64,000 bases of DNA, from assembly GCA_016722045.1 (NCBI GenBank), contig JADKGY010000032.1, positions 283,864 through 347,863 on the forward strand, written 5' to 3'. Numbering within the stretch: the first letter of the stretch is position 1; the number at the start of each line of letters is the position of its first letter. The stretch comes from Candidatus Opimibacter skivensis. Lineage in GTDB: Bacteria; Bacteroidota; Bacteroidia; Chitinophagales; Saprospiraceae. Positions 38,175-48,293 of this stretch are shown one piece after another. Made by a program: the position numbers and the translations under genes. The notes below the pieces were generated by a model, which saw only the letters and a program-made list of their open reading frames with translations, had not been told where the DNA came from and ran no database searches.

Positions 38175-39068
38175 TTATTTGACAGCTTTAATATACATTT
38201 TTACATCCTTCAGAGGCCGGTCTCTTGAATCTTTCTGCACTAAAGCAATCTTATCAATGACATCCAGACCCGAAATCACCCGGCCAAAAACAGTGTAGTC
38301 GCGATCCAATGCAGGTGTTCCTCCTAACTCCATATATTCCTTTTTCTGCTCAGGAGTGTATGATATGCCTTTCCGCGTCTCGAACATATCTATCACACTA
38401 CTCTCGACTGGTCTTCCCTGCACAATATAGAATTGCGAACCTGATGACATTTTCTGCGGATTAACATTATCACCCATTCTCGCAGCAGCCAGCGATCCTT
38501 TCACATGGATAAGGCTATCGACAAACTCGGCAGGAACCTGATAACCCGGACCACCCATGCCCAGAGGTGCGCCTGCAGCAGCATGTTTTGAATCCGGATC
38601 TCCACCCTGGATCATGAATCCATCAATCACGCGATGAAATAATAATCCATCATAAAAACCCTGATCGATCAACTTCAGGAAATTGTCCCGGTGTTTAGGC
38701 GTAGCATCATAGAGTTCTGCGACCATCACACCATAATCTGTGGTGATCTCGATGAGGCATTTTGTAGGAGGATTAATGATAAGAGGTTGTGTCATGGTAT
38801 TTGTTTTCTTTCCTTTTGTGGCACTTAACGTGACATCATATTTGCCGGAATGTGTGTAGTGATGATTTGGAACAGAATCTTTTGATTGTGTACCATCACC
38901 GAAATTCCAGAGATATGAATCCGCTTTCTGTGAATTATTTTTGAATTCAATGGTAGCCGGTGCATCAGCACGATCTGCGCTCATTGAAAACTTTGCCATT
39001 GGTTTCATACATGAGGTGAATGTCATCACCATCAATCCTCCACTTAAAATCTTGTTATTCCACTTCAT
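38175..39068 (-). CDS. PKD-domain cyclophilin-type peptidylprolyl isomerase, lipoprotein
   Basis: 297 residues. Signal and lipobox (MVMTFTSC) are followed by a PKD domain (residues about 35-100, with YLWNFGDGT) and a C-terminal cyclophilin domain (LFHRVIDGFMIQGGDP, GSQFYIVQG). Cyclophilins catalyse cis-trans proline isomerisation; here in the periplasm or on the surface. The PKD module is an unusual partner and may bind protein or polysaccharide. The start overlaps the preceding PPIase by one base; the two are paralogues. Confidence 0.9.
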   Translation of the reverse strand: MKWNNKILSGGLMVMTFTSCMKPMAKFSMSADRADAPATIEFKNNSQKADSYLWNFGDGTQSKDSVPNHHYTHSGKYDVTLSATKGKKTNTMTQPLIINPPTKCLIEITTDYGVMVAELYDATPKHRDNFLKLIDQGFYDGLLFHRVIDGFMIQGGDPDSKHAAAGAPLGMGGPGYQVPAEFVDSLIHVKGSLAAARMGDNVNPQKMSSGSQFYIVQGRPVESSVIDMFETRKGISYTPEQKKEYMELGGTPALDRDYTVFGRVISGLDVIDKIALVQKDSRDRPLKDVKMYIKAVK

Positions 39069-39724
39069 TAGTCAATCATTTTTATAGTCATCCTGATATT
39101 TTTCAACGGCCGGTCATGCGCATCTTTTGGTTCCTGACTGATCTTATCCACTATTTCCATTCCGGATACCACTTCACCGAATACAGTATATTCCATGTCG
39201 AGACTTGGATATCCACCCAGATTCATATAGGCATTTAGCTGAGCCTGGTTGTACGTAATTTTCTTTTGATCCTGGTAATATTTTAGTTCGGTTTCATTTT
39301 GCTTAGCGCCAGTGACGATATAAAACTGACTTCCGGAAGACCTTTTATCATTGCTTGGGAGTCTGGCTGCTGCCAAAGCGCCTCTGAGATGGGGGGCTCC
39401 GATTTCGGCAGGAATTTCATAACCTGGTCCTCCAGAACCTAAAAGTTCACCGTCCGGTGCTTTTTTGGATGTTGGATCCCCGCCCTGGATCATGAAATTG
39501 TTGATCACCCGATGAAAAAGAAGAGAATCATAAAAACCTGATTTTGCAAGTTTGATAAAATTATCCCGATGCTTAGGTGTGCTGTTGTAAAGAACAATAG
39601 TGATATCTCCATATTCGGTCGATATCAGGGCATGGTGTTCTTTTTCCTTACATCCCAGAAAAGGGAGCATTAAGCCTAAAAGAATCAATATAAATAAGGA
39701 ATGAATACCTCTCTTCATGATCAT
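39068..39724 (-). CDS. Cyclophilin-type peptidylprolyl isomerase, lipoprotein
   Basis: 218-residue lipoprotein: signal segment, lipobox LPFLGC, then the cyclophilin domain with LFHRVINNFMIQGGDP and GSQFYIVTG. It is the simpler paralogue of the next gene downstream, without the PKD module; the enzyme domains share long identical stretches such as NFxxLxxxGFYDxLLFHRVI. Likely a tandem duplication. The start region overlaps the end of the upstream gene by four bases (ATGA type). Confidence 0.92.
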   Translation of the reverse strand: MIMKRGIHSLFILILLGLMLPFLGCKEKEHHALISTEYGDITIVLYNSTPKHRDNFIKLAKSGFYDSLLFHRVINNFMIQGGDPTSKKAPDGELLGSGGPGYEIPAEIGAPHLRGALAAARLPSNDKRSSGSQFYIVTGAKQNETELKYYQDQKKITYNQAQLNAYMNLGGYPSLDMEYTVFGEVVSGMEIVDKISQEPKDAHDRPLKNIRMTIKMID

Positions 39725-40083
39725 GTTTTTTCTTGATTGGACAGCAAAGGTGCAAAATACTCCACGACTTTTCGACGCAACAATGCTTCCTGTGGCCCGA
39801 GTCCTTTTATATCAATGGGCATCAGGACTTTCCAATGGGGCCATCCATCAGCGTCCATGCCTTCAAATTCAAAATATCCGTCTTCAGACAGCAGATGGCA
39901 GACGGCGATGTGCATCAGATCCTGTTTCTCTTCCTTTGAAAATTTTACCTGATGCCTCCCCAGCTCCTGTATCCCAATGAGATAGAGCAGAGCATTGAGG
40001 TCCGGAAGCTCACTTCGATTGAACCTGTCCTTAATCCAATGACGCACCCTTAACCACTCAAAATCCAGCTGCCATTCTTCCAT
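39721..40083 (-). CDS. Conserved hypothetical protein, first gene of the PPIase operon
   Basis: 120 residues from MEEWQLDFEWLRVRH; an upstream ATG at 40158 would add 25 residues that look less protein-like. Features are a basic/aromatic N-terminus, ELPDLNALLYLIGIQELGR, and an acidic middle (EDGYFEFEGMDADGWPHW). No signal peptide, so cytosolic. No known domain is recognised. Its ATGA overlap with the PPIase gene suggests co-expression. Confidence 0.6.
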   Translation of the reverse strand: MEEWQLDFEWLRVRHWIKDRFNRSELPDLNALLYLIGIQELGRHQVKFSKEEKQDLMHIAVCHLLSEDGYFEFEGMDADGWPHWKVLMPIDIKGLGPQEALLRRKVVEYFAPLLSNQEKT

Positions 40084-40256
40084 AGGGCGGCAAAGATAGG
40101 CACGCCAAAGATCTTTTGTAATCCTGGAAACAATCACCTGAAAGGATGAAATGAGCATCGGCTCTTACCCTGACCTTTAACCTTTAACATCAGCAATTGA
40201 TTTGTCAGTAAAAGAATGAAGAAGAGAATTAATTTGGAAGTAAATCCTCAGGTATA

Positions 40257-42068
40257 ATGAGACCCTCATCTTTTCGCATACTTATATCATTCACTGGCGT
40301 GGCCCCAATTGTTATTTTTTTATTCTCCTTTTTCTCAAAAGAGGCCGGATCTGATCCACATCTTAAATTATTGGATTCATTACAGACTCTTATCCGCAAA
40401 GAAGTTGGCGCAGGTACAAACCATTTTCTTGCTCAGGCTATGGCTTATGATTCTATAGCACAATTATCCGGTGATACACTGCGCATGGGGAAGGGCAAAA
40501 ACTTCTTAGGAATGTATTCTTATCTGACCGGCAATCATGAAAAAGCAATTGAATATTATCTCGCAGCACTTCCTTTCTTCACCGCAGTGAGAGATACTTA
40601 TTTTATCGGTATGATGAATAACAATATCGGTGCAGCCTATGAGTATAGAAAAGAACCTGAACAATCCATTTCGTATTATAAGACCGCTCTGGCATCATTC
40701 ACATTACTGAAGGACACATTGTGGATGGCCAATGTGCTGAATAATATTGCTATTCAACTTAATGTGGCAGAGCGAAATAAAGAATCACTGGAACATTATC
40801 TACGGGCAAAAGCTTTGTACACCACCCTTCATGATTCCTCTACCATGGCTACATTGATTCCCAACATGGCCGAATGCTATCGTCTGCTAGGTCAGTATAC
40901 AACAGCTATTGATATGGAAAATGATTATTTGAATAATTATAAAAAATTTCACACGACGGACGTTGTCAGCAATGCCTATGCAGCATTGGGAAGATCCTAC
41001 CTCGCACTTAATCAATTGGCAGAAGCAAAAAAATATAATGATCTGTCCATCAAAATCAGGAAAGAAAATAAATTCCAATATCTGCTGTCCAACAATTATG
41101 AAGTCGAAAGCGGAATTTTTGAAAAAGAAGGAAACTACAAACAGGCACTTATTTCCTTTAAAATATTCAAAGCTAGCCAGGATTCCATGCTCAACAAGCA
41201 GAAGGATGATCGGATCACACAGCTTACAACGGAATATGATGTAAAAGAAAAAGATCAGAAGATATCCCTGCTGAATACACAGAATGAATTAAATACACTG
41301 CGCATCGAAAAATCAAACAGGCAAAAACTGCTGTATGGAATAGTGGCTCTTTCCTTTATCATTTGTGCATTAGCTCTTTATTATCTACTCCGTCTGAAAT
41401 CGAAAACCAACAAAGAACTTGCAGAAAAAAATGACATCATCTTAAAAGCGCTTTCTGAAAAAGATATATTACTCAGAGAAATCCATCACCGGGTCAAGAA
41501 TAATCTCCAGATGATATCTGCACTTCTATATTTACATGGGAAATCAGTAGATGATACTTCTGCCCAGGAAGCGCTGATGGAAAGCCAGAACCGTGTACAG
41601 TCTATGGCGATGATCCATCAGAACTTGTACCAGAATGACAACTTACTAGGGGTAAGTGTAAAAGACTACATGGACAAATTGATGAATCACCTGATCAGTT
41701 CATATAACATCGAACAAGACAGGATCCACATCAATAAAGTGATCAATATAGCGCATGTCGATGTCGATACTGTAATTCCACTGGCTTTGATCATCAATGA
41801 ACTCATCAGTAATGCGCTGAAATATGCATTCAGGGATGGACGAAAAGGCATCATTGACATCTTCTTTGGTGAACGAAATGGCGACATTGTACTTGAAGTC
41901 AAAGACAATGGCCCGGGCTTACCTAAAAATGTGAATAAGGATGAAAATGGCAATTTCGGTTTCAAGCTCATCAATATTCTCACAGAAAGATTAGGTGCCA
42001 CCTGGACAACAGAATCCGTGGATGGCACTAAAGTCACCCTTGTCGTCCCTCATAAAAAAGCAGCATAA
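40257..42068 (+). CDS. TPR-containing sensor histidine kinase (HisKA_2/HWE-like)
   Basis: 603 residues. A signal-like hydrophobic start (to about residue 25), TPR repeats across about 60-290, a short coiled coil, one membrane helix (YGIVALSFIICALALYYLL, about 355-375), then HisKA_2 with LREIHHRVKNNLQMISAL (phospho-His) and a HATPase_c domain (NELISNALKYAF, DNGPGLP, NFGFKLI). The TPR part should lie in the periplasm and sense a protein or peptide ligand. The partner response regulator starts 9 bases downstream. Confidence 0.93.
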   Translation: MRPSSFRILISFTGVAPIVIFLFSFFSKEAGSDPHLKLLDSLQTLIRKEVGAGTNHFLAQAMAYDSIAQLSGDTLRMGKGKNFLGMYSYLTGNHEKAIEYYLAALPFFTAVRDTYFIGMMNNNIGAAYEYRKEPEQSISYYKTALASFTLLKDTLWMANVLNNIAIQLNVAERNKESLEHYLRAKALYTTLHDSSTMATLIPNMAECYRLLGQYTTAIDMENDYLNNYKKFHTTDVVSNAYAALGRSYLALNQLAEAKKYNDLSIKIRKENKFQYLLSNNYEVESGIFEKEGNYKQALISFKIFKASQDSMLNKQKDDRITQLTTEYDVKEKDQKISLLNTQNELNTLRIEKSNRQKLLYGIVALSFIICALALYYLLRLKSKTNKELAEKNDIILKALSEKDILLREIHHRVKNNLQMISALLYLHGKSVDDTSAQEALMESQNRVQSMAMIHQNLYQNDNLLGVSVKDYMDKLMNHLISSYNIEQDRIHINKVINIAHVDVDTVIPLALIINELISNALKYAFRDGRKGIIDIFFGERNGDIVLEVKDNGPGLPKNVNKDENGNFGFKLINILTERLGATWTTESVDGTKVTLVVPHKKAA

Positions 42069-42077
42069 TCTCCACGT

Positions 42078-42696
42078 ATGAACGCAATCAATATCCTTGT
42101 CGTAGAAGATGAAGCGCTTGTCGCCGCGATGATCAAAGAAGCCTTGTCTAAAACAAAATATAGTGTTCGGGCAGTAGCCTTCAATAAGGCATCCGCAGAA
42201 AAATACCTTGCCACTGAACCCATTGATGCCGCTTTGCTGGATATCAATCTTGAAGGAAATTTTGAGGGCATCGAAATCGGAAGGCTCATTCGTGATCACC
42301 ATCATATTCCATTCCTCTATATCACTGCCCATGCAGATGATCAGACACTCCACAATGCAAAACTGACGCAACCGTCCGGCTATATTGTCAAACCATTCAC
42401 TGAAAGAGATTTATTGGCAGGGCTCGAAATCGCACTCTACAATTTTCATCAACGGCAATCACCACTTTTCAGATTTGACATTAATCAATCAACGTCTCAA
42501 GGAACCTCTATCTAATCGTGAAATGGATGTACTGAAATTAATTTTCGAAGGCCGCACTAACCAACAGATGTCAGAGGAATTATTTCTCTCCATCAATACC
42601 ATCAAAACCCATTTATCACGACTCTTTGCAAAGTTGAGTGTCAATTCAAGGACAGAGGCGATAGCTAGGGTGAGGGATTCCATTTCGCAAATCTGA
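42078..42696 (+). CDS. Response regulator, receiver plus LuxR-type HTH (frame broken once)
   Basis: Receiver domain with VVEDEALV and phospho-acceptor Asp in AALLDINLEG, the conserved Thr/Lys in YITAHA and GYIVKPF, followed by a LuxR-type helix-turn-helix (LSNREMDVLKLI, INTIKTHLSRLF). A one-base loss near 42475 (CACTTTTCAG region) separates the two parts; joined they make about 206 residues, a normal size. Cognate regulator of the preceding histidine kinase. Confidence 0.88.
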
Positions 42697-42704
42697 AATT
42701 TGCT

Positions 42705-42852
42705 GACACGAAAGCTTAGGCTCAGCCTAAGCCAACGGTGTCGCGTCTTTGAATACAAGCGTTGCTTGATTTCTAAAACCATGATTAGTTATTAAAAATA
42801 AAAACCAACCGTTAAGCTTAGGCTGTGCCTAAGCTTGCGGCGAAAAGCCGCA
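42705..42852. repeat. Three hairpins, two sharing the palindrome GCTTAGGC/GCCTAAGC
   Basis: GCTTAGGCT/AGCCTAAGC at 42714-42732 (nested in GACAC/GTGTC), AAGCTTAGGC/GCCTAAGCTT at 42814-42836, and TGCGGC/GCCGCA at 42836-42852 with a GAAAA loop. They sit between the convergent response regulator and DUF4349 genes. A termination role is possible, though only A/T-rich stretches, not clear T runs, follow. Confidence 0.7.
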
Positions 42853-42912
42853 AACTCCGTTTTGCGTAACATGGCTTTTAAAAAAAAATGATTTTTTGCC
42901 TACGCTTACGGG

Positions 42913-43753
42913 TCATATTTTATTCTTGTTTTTCCTCGATCTTTTCCATAACCACCATATCACAACTAGGATAATCGCAAATGGCCACAGCACAAAAATG
43001 GAGATAATGAAATTGACAAAACCATACCATCCGGAAGAAATGGATTCTTTGAAACGCTCCAGGAAATTTACATTATGATCATGCTTGTAGACATAATCTT
43101 TTGTTGCAACAAAGTGAGATCAAGTGTACTTAAGTCAACCTGGTTAGTCAGATATTTAAGACGTCCTTCAGCACTTTCGATTTCTTCTTCAAGGACACGT
43201 ATTTGTTCGCGGACACTCAGGATATCTTCGATTGTTTTTGCTGTCTTCAGGAGCTGGCGATACTGATCGAGATAAGCCTTCTTATTGGTCAGCCTGGTTT
43301 CAAGATCGATATATTCTTCTGTGACATCACGTGCATTGACGGACTTGAAAGTGACTGTTCCCTTTAGAGCCTCAAGGTCTGCGATCAATCCATCCAGTTG
43401 ATCTGCGGGTACACGGATCTGGATGTGATAACTCACCTGGTAGTCTGTATTATCAAGTTGCTCATTTCCCGCATAAGCTTTGTGTTTTGCAAGAATGGCA
43501 TCCACTTCTGCTTTTGATTTCAGTGCATCGGCTACTGAAATATTGATGGTGCCATTGCGGATGATTTTGGGTCCGATTTGAGCTTATCGACAGTTCCTTC
43601 TGATGATTGCGTACTTCCTCCTGATTGGCTTTCTATTGTTGCAGGAGCTGCTACTTTGGAATCCATGCCCATTTCGCGATTCGAAAGAGGAGAACTCTTC
43701 TCACATGCGGCTAAGAGCACGATGCAGATGAAGGATAAGAAGAAGGTTTTCAT
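42913..43753 (-). CDS. DUF4349 domain lipoprotein (frame broken twice)
   Basis: Signal and lipobox (FICIVLLAAC) begin the protein; the DUF4349 part has YHIQIRVPADQLDGLIADL, SVNARDVTEEYIDLETRLTNKK and a coiled coil; the C-terminus after correction reads FKESISSGWYGFVNFI and a membrane helix (ISIFVLWPFAIILVVIWWLW), then basic residues. Frames change near 43565 and near 43097 (AACAAAAGAT, one A short). Restored length about 280 residues. Function unknown. Confidence 0.8.
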
Positions 43754-43874
43754 ACGTATTGATTTGATTCAGAAAATTAAAACGAATAACGTCATTTAGG
43801 TTATTCTTACTATGATGATGACCTGTCCCTTCGAATTTCCATATTTTTTGCACTGTAAATAATTTCCTAATAAG

Positions 43875-44577
43875 ATGAAATTTGGCGTAGTCGTATTTCC
43901 CGGTTCCAATTGCGATGATGATATGATGCATGTCCTGGGCACCGTCCTGGGAGCACAAGTTCAGAAATTGTGGCACAAAGACACTGGTCTTGATGGGATT
44001 ACCACAGAGGACTGTATTGTTTTGCCGGGTGGGTTTTCTTATGGGGATTATTTAAGGCAGGTGCTATCGCGAGGTATTCGCCGATCATGCAGTCTGTCAT
44101 TTCCTTTGCCAATGATGGTGGAAAAGTATGGGGATTTGCAATGGATTTCAGATCTTATGTGAAGCGGGACTCCTTCCGGGGGCATTAGTGAGGAATCATC
44201 TTCAGAAATTTATTTCGAAGAATATCTATATGCGGGTGGAAACGACAGATTCTATGATCACGCATTTGTGCCAAAAAGGTCAAATATTGAAAATGCCGAT
44301 AGCGCATGCTGAAGGAAGATATGTGACAGATGCCGATGGCCTGAAAAGGCTCAAAGAAAAGGACCAGATCTTATTTAGATATACAGATGCTGAAGGCCAG
44401 TTATTCAGCGAAAATGGCTCAACTGATGATATTGCCGGCATCTGCAATGATGGCCGGAATGTCTTTGGCATGATGCCTCACCCTGAACGCGCCTCTGAGA
44501 CTATCCTCGGAAATACGGATGGATTAGCTCTTTTTCAATCCATTTACAGTGCAGTTTCACCTTTAGTCAATGCCTAA
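43875..44577 (+). CDS. purQ: Phosphoribosylformylglycinamidine synthase subunit PurQ (frame broken twice)
   Basis: Glutamine amidotransferase subunit supplying ammonia for the fourth purine step. The nucleophile Cys is in VWGICNGFQ, and the triad partners are in HAEGRY and HPER. Start MKFGVVVFPGSNCDDD. One base is missing near 44058 (after YGDYLR) and one near 44131 (GGGG where five G are needed); with both restored the protein is about 234 residues, normal for PurQ. A TA-TTTTTTG sequence upstream is one base off the -7 consensus. purL and purS are not in the window. Confidence 0.9.
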
Positions 44578-44656
44578 TTGAAGGGTAATATCTGTTGCGA
44601 CTCCCCCTTCTAGAGGGAATTTCAAAACTTTGATTGGTAAATGAATTGAATGGTTT

Positions 44657-44970
44657 TTATAAGTTCCTTTTGGCTTCATTTTTTAAGGCCTCTGTAATAA
44701 ATGTCTCAAACTCTCCTTTATCTATTGCTCTTAGAACATATACCTCTTTGTCTTCAACAATAACCTGAACAGCTACCCTGGCGCATCCTGACTTGCCTTT
44801 ACTTTTTTCAGTAATATCCATTCGGATTTTATAGATGCCGCCTCCTAAATTTTCACCCTGTTCTGGGTTTTTCTTTAATGACTTAGCCAGATTAAGAAAA
44901 TCGTCCTTAATCTTTGGATATTTTTTAATAATTTTTTGCGTCTTTTAAAAAGGTAGGGGTTGGAAAAACT
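44657..44970 (-). pseudogene. Decayed RelE/ParE-family toxin
   Basis: The coding strand encodes YKIRMDITEKSKGKSGCARV and VQVIVEDKEVYVL, matching a small Bacteroidota RelE/ParE-like toxin of about 105 residues. Two lesions are seen: the expected ATGAAAGTT start reads ATAAAGTT just after the antitoxin stop, removing the start codon, and an A run near 44912 is one base short. Either both are sequencing errors, or the toxin is inactivated. It follows the antitoxin immediately, the usual antitoxin-first order. Confidence 0.65.
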
Positions 44971-45198
44971 TTATAATTCCTTGATGGACTGCTCGAAGGA
45001 TTTGGCGGTTTTTTTCCCTTCTCGGATTTGTCTTGCTTCATCAAGTGATTTAATTGTTTTTTTCACTTCCGATTTAGCCTTATAATTAAAAACAGCCTGT
45101 TGTAGCAAGTTCCTTTTCGATACTTTAGTTTTGCTGGTAACAGGTTCGGCTTTAGATGTGCTTTTGCTATTAATATTTATTGCGGTATTCATATCCAT
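44971..45198 (-). CDS. Antitoxin of a RelE/ParE-type module
   Basis: 75 residues from MDMNTAININSKS; ends SLDEARQIREGKKTAKSFE. Basic and probably unstructured N-terminus, helical C-terminus as in toxin-neutralising segments. Start at 45198 is chosen because the -7 box at 45211-45218 predicts transcription to begin just upstream; an earlier in-frame ATG at 45237 lies upstream of that box. The downstream gene is the decayed toxin. Assignment rests mainly on the toxin partner. Confidence 0.6.
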   Translation of the reverse strand: MDMNTAININSKSTSKAEPVTSKTKVSKRNLLQQAVFNYKAKSEVKKTIKSLDEARQIREGKKTAKSFEQSIKEL

Positions 45199-45210
45199 TA
45201 TTTGATAAAC

Positions 45211-45218
45211 CAAATATA
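45211..45218 (-). promoter_or_regulatory. Predicted -7 box for the antitoxin-toxin pair
   Basis: TATATTTG on the minus strand matches TAnnTTTG; a TTTTG lies 16 bases further upstream, close to the expected -33 position. It lies 12 bases from the chosen ATG. Confidence 0.55.
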
Positions 45219-45550
45219 GTCCACTTTTGTGCCTCAAAACAGTCGGTCATAATCACACTATTATTTAATTGTATATTTTATTGATTATCAGCATATTATA
45301 ACGAATTATAGTAAATATATAAATATGTTAATCTATTGATATACGGCTATCGTGTAGCTAAAAAATTGTATAGAATTGAAATTTCAGAAAAACCTTGCCT
45401 TGTCCTAACTGATATATAGTTCCCATTTAGGGGGCAGGGGTAAAACGAAAACTTATATTTTCATCAATTCCCGTTAAGGATATATTAAACACAAGACAGT
45501 AATGGGTCTTTAGCCTATTTTTTGTACTCTTTAGGAAAAGTTTTACCCAT
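45219..45550. other. AT-rich spacer between antitoxin and dsbD
   Basis: About 330 bases of AT-rich sequence with no open frame of note. Near its end, TATTTTTTG around 45516 is one base longer than the -7 consensus and could serve dsbD. No strong hairpin seen. Confidence 0.5.
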
Positions 45551-48192
45551 ATGCGACATCTTCTTCTCTCGATATTCTGTCTGCTTTCTTTCGTGGCTAT
45601 AGGTCAGATCTACAGTCCTGTAAAATGGAAAATGGATCTGCAGCCATCAGGAAATGGTGAATACCTCTTCACGGCGAAGGCTACAATCGATAAAGGATGG
45701 TGGGTTTACTCACAACACCTTGAAAGTGAAGATGGCCCCGTTGCCACTGTAGTCTTTTTTGAAGAAGGCCCACATTACAAATTGATTGGAAAAAATAAAG
45801 AGTCTGACAATGTGCACAAGATCTTTGACAAGATCTTTGAAATGAATGTGGCCAAGTATCAGGACTACTTCACCATCGAACAAAAAATAAAAGTGATTGA
45901 TCCTTCGAAACCCATCGTCGGTGTGGTCACTTTCATGACTTGCAATGATGAGCGTTGCCTCCCTCCTACTGATGTAGATTTTTCGTTGAAAGCTACAGGC
46001 AAATCCAGTGGTGATGCTAAACCAAAAGATGCAAGTACATCGGATACAAAATCGTTGACACAGGCAGATAAAAAAGTACCTGTCGAAGACAATAGTACTT
46101 CAGCTGAAAAAAAAAAGTTAACTGAGGATACCAATCCTTCGGCTACTTCTTCTTCCACTTCCATTTCTAATGTAATTGTTGCGAATGTTCCAAAAGGCAC
46201 ATCGTCTCCGGGCATTCTTGCTCCTGTAAAATGGACATTTAGTTCGCTAAAGAAATCTGATGGCGTCTATGATGTCATTGCTGAAGCCAGAATTGATGAA
46301 GGATGGCACATTTACGGTACAGGTGAACATCTGCAGGATGGACCAATTCCCACATCTTTCATTATTGAAGACAATGCAGCTTACGCTAAAGAAGGAAAGC
46401 CTGCTGAACAAAGCACAGGGCGACTACAAGCCCACGACGAATACTTCAACATGGACCTTGTACAATTCCAGCACGATGTCCGTCTGACACAAACTATAAA
46501 ATCTTCTGCGGCTGGTATTATATCAGGATCGCTGGAATATATGTCATGCGATGAATCAAAATGTCTTCCACCTGAATTTCTTGAATTCAAAATAAATCTT
46601 GCAACCGGTAAACAAGTAACAGAAGACAAATCTGCAACGGGCCCTCATGTCAATGGAGAATTTGTAGATCACGCTGTTCCTTCATTACAAGCTACATTTG
46701 AAAATCCAGTGAGTGATTGCGGCACTCAAAAAGAAGAGAAGAGCAGCAATCTGCTTTGGATGTTTATTTTCGGCATGATCAATGGATTTATTGCATTGTT
46801 GACACCATGTGTGTTTCCGATGATTCCATTGACGGTTAGTTTTTTTACAAAAGATACAAAACGGAAAGGATGGGAGAATGGACTTTGGTATGGTGTGTCG
46901 ATCATTGCGATTTATGTTGTGCTTGGTTTGTTGATTACGATTCTTTTTGGGGCAGCAGCATTGAACGAGCTTTCCACTAATCCTATAGCGAATACGATCT
47001 TCTTTGTCATCTTCATCTTTTTTGCTTTTTCATTTTTCGGTTATTATGAAATTACACTGCCAAGTAGCTGGAGTAATAAGAGTGATCAGATGGCAGACAA
47101 AGGAGGATTCATCGGGATCTTTTTTATGGCGGCGACATTGGCGATTGTTTCATTTTCGTGTACAGGTCCGTTGATTGGATCAGCGTTGGTATCTGCTGCA
47201 TCTTCAGGTTTTCTTGGGCCATTGGTAGTGATGGGAGGATTTTCTCTGGCACTGGCGATTCCGTTTGGGTTGTTTGCTGCATTTCCTGCATGGCTCAATT
47301 CACTTCCGAGATCGGGGGGATGGATGAATAGTGTGAAGGTGATATTGGGTTTTGCCGAACTTGCATTAGCATTTAAGTTTTTATCCGTGGCGGACATGAC
47401 AGCGCATTGGGGTTTCCTCCGATATGAACTCTTCATTAGCATTTGGGTGATCTGTGCTTTGGGCATGGCGGTATATGTTTGGATGGATCCGATTTCCACA
47501 TGACAATCCAAACCGAAAATTAAATGCTTCGTTTGCATTATTCGGATTGGGCTTCACCATACTTGGTATCTATTTAGCCACAGGCTTATTAGGCAGTAAA
47601 ACAACAGGAACATACAATGCACTCAGTCTGATGAGTGGATTAGCACCTCCTGCACATTATAATTTTTTCAGGCCTGAAGGAAAAGTAAATGATGAAGGAG
47701 AAACCCGCTATGCTTCATTGACAAAGTGTGCCAATAATTTTGATTGCTTTCATGATTACTATGAAGGCCTTGCATACGCAAAACAAAAAACAAACCGATT
47801 CTGCTTGACTTCACCGGCTATGGATGTGTCAATTGCAGAAAAACGGAAGAGCATATCTGGGTGAAGGATAATATCCGGAATAAGATCAATGATGATTTCG
47901 TACTAGTGTCATTGTATGTCGATGATAAAATGGCACTGGATACACCTTATCTCATTTCTCCTCTCCAAGACAATAAAAAATGAAGAAGGTCGGCGACATC
48001 TGGGCCGATTTCCAGATCGCCAATTTTAAACAGACTTCACCGCCGCTTTTTGTACTGATCAGTCCTGATGAAACAGTCCTTACTGCACCTCGTGGCTATA
48101 ATCCAGATGTGGAAGGATATGAAGCATTTTTAAATTGTGGACTCAATGCTTTTAAGGATTTGAATCCTGCGGTGATTGGAAGCTCGAAATAA
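45551..48192 (+). CDS. dsbD: DsbD-family protein-disulfide reductase (frame broken three times)
   Basis: Carries electrons across the inner membrane to periplasmic thiols. Signal peptide, then two tandem DsbC-like N-terminal domains, each starting PVKW and each with a Cys pair before CLPP (CNDERCLPP, CDESKCLPP), then the CcdA-like eight-helix membrane domain (TPCVFPMIPLTVSFF), and a C-terminal thioredoxin domain with GYGCVNCRKTEEH. One base is missing from homopolymers near 47483 (T), 47788 (A) and 47970 (A). Restored length about 880 residues. The stop begins a heptamer array. Confidence 0.9.
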
Positions 48193-48231
48193 AAGGTAAG
48201 CAGTATTCAGTAAGCGGTATTCAGTTTCAGG
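48190..48231 (+). repeat. Heptamer array starting at the dsbD stop
   Basis: TAAAAGG, TAAGCAG, TATTCAG, TAAGCGG, TATTCAG, TTTCAGG: six 7-base units in exact register with the dsbD TAA, which opens unit 1. Confidence 0.9.
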
Positions 48232-48234
48232 GGC

Positions 48235-48269
48235 AAAAAAAATCCCGCTACCTTTTCAGACAGCGGGAT
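48235..48269 (-). terminator. Intrinsic terminator of the TPR gene
   Basis: ATCCCGCT (48242-48249) pairs with AGCGGGAT (48262-48269); on the minus strand the stem is followed by eight T. It lies 25 bases after the TPR gene stop. Confidence 0.8.
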
Positions 48270-48293
48270 CATAGAATTTATGTAGTTCTTCTG

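Noticed and set aside
45551..48192. dsbD as a truncated pseudogene followed by small genes
   Set aside because: All three breaks are single missing bases in T or A runs, and restoring them gives every expected DsbD domain.
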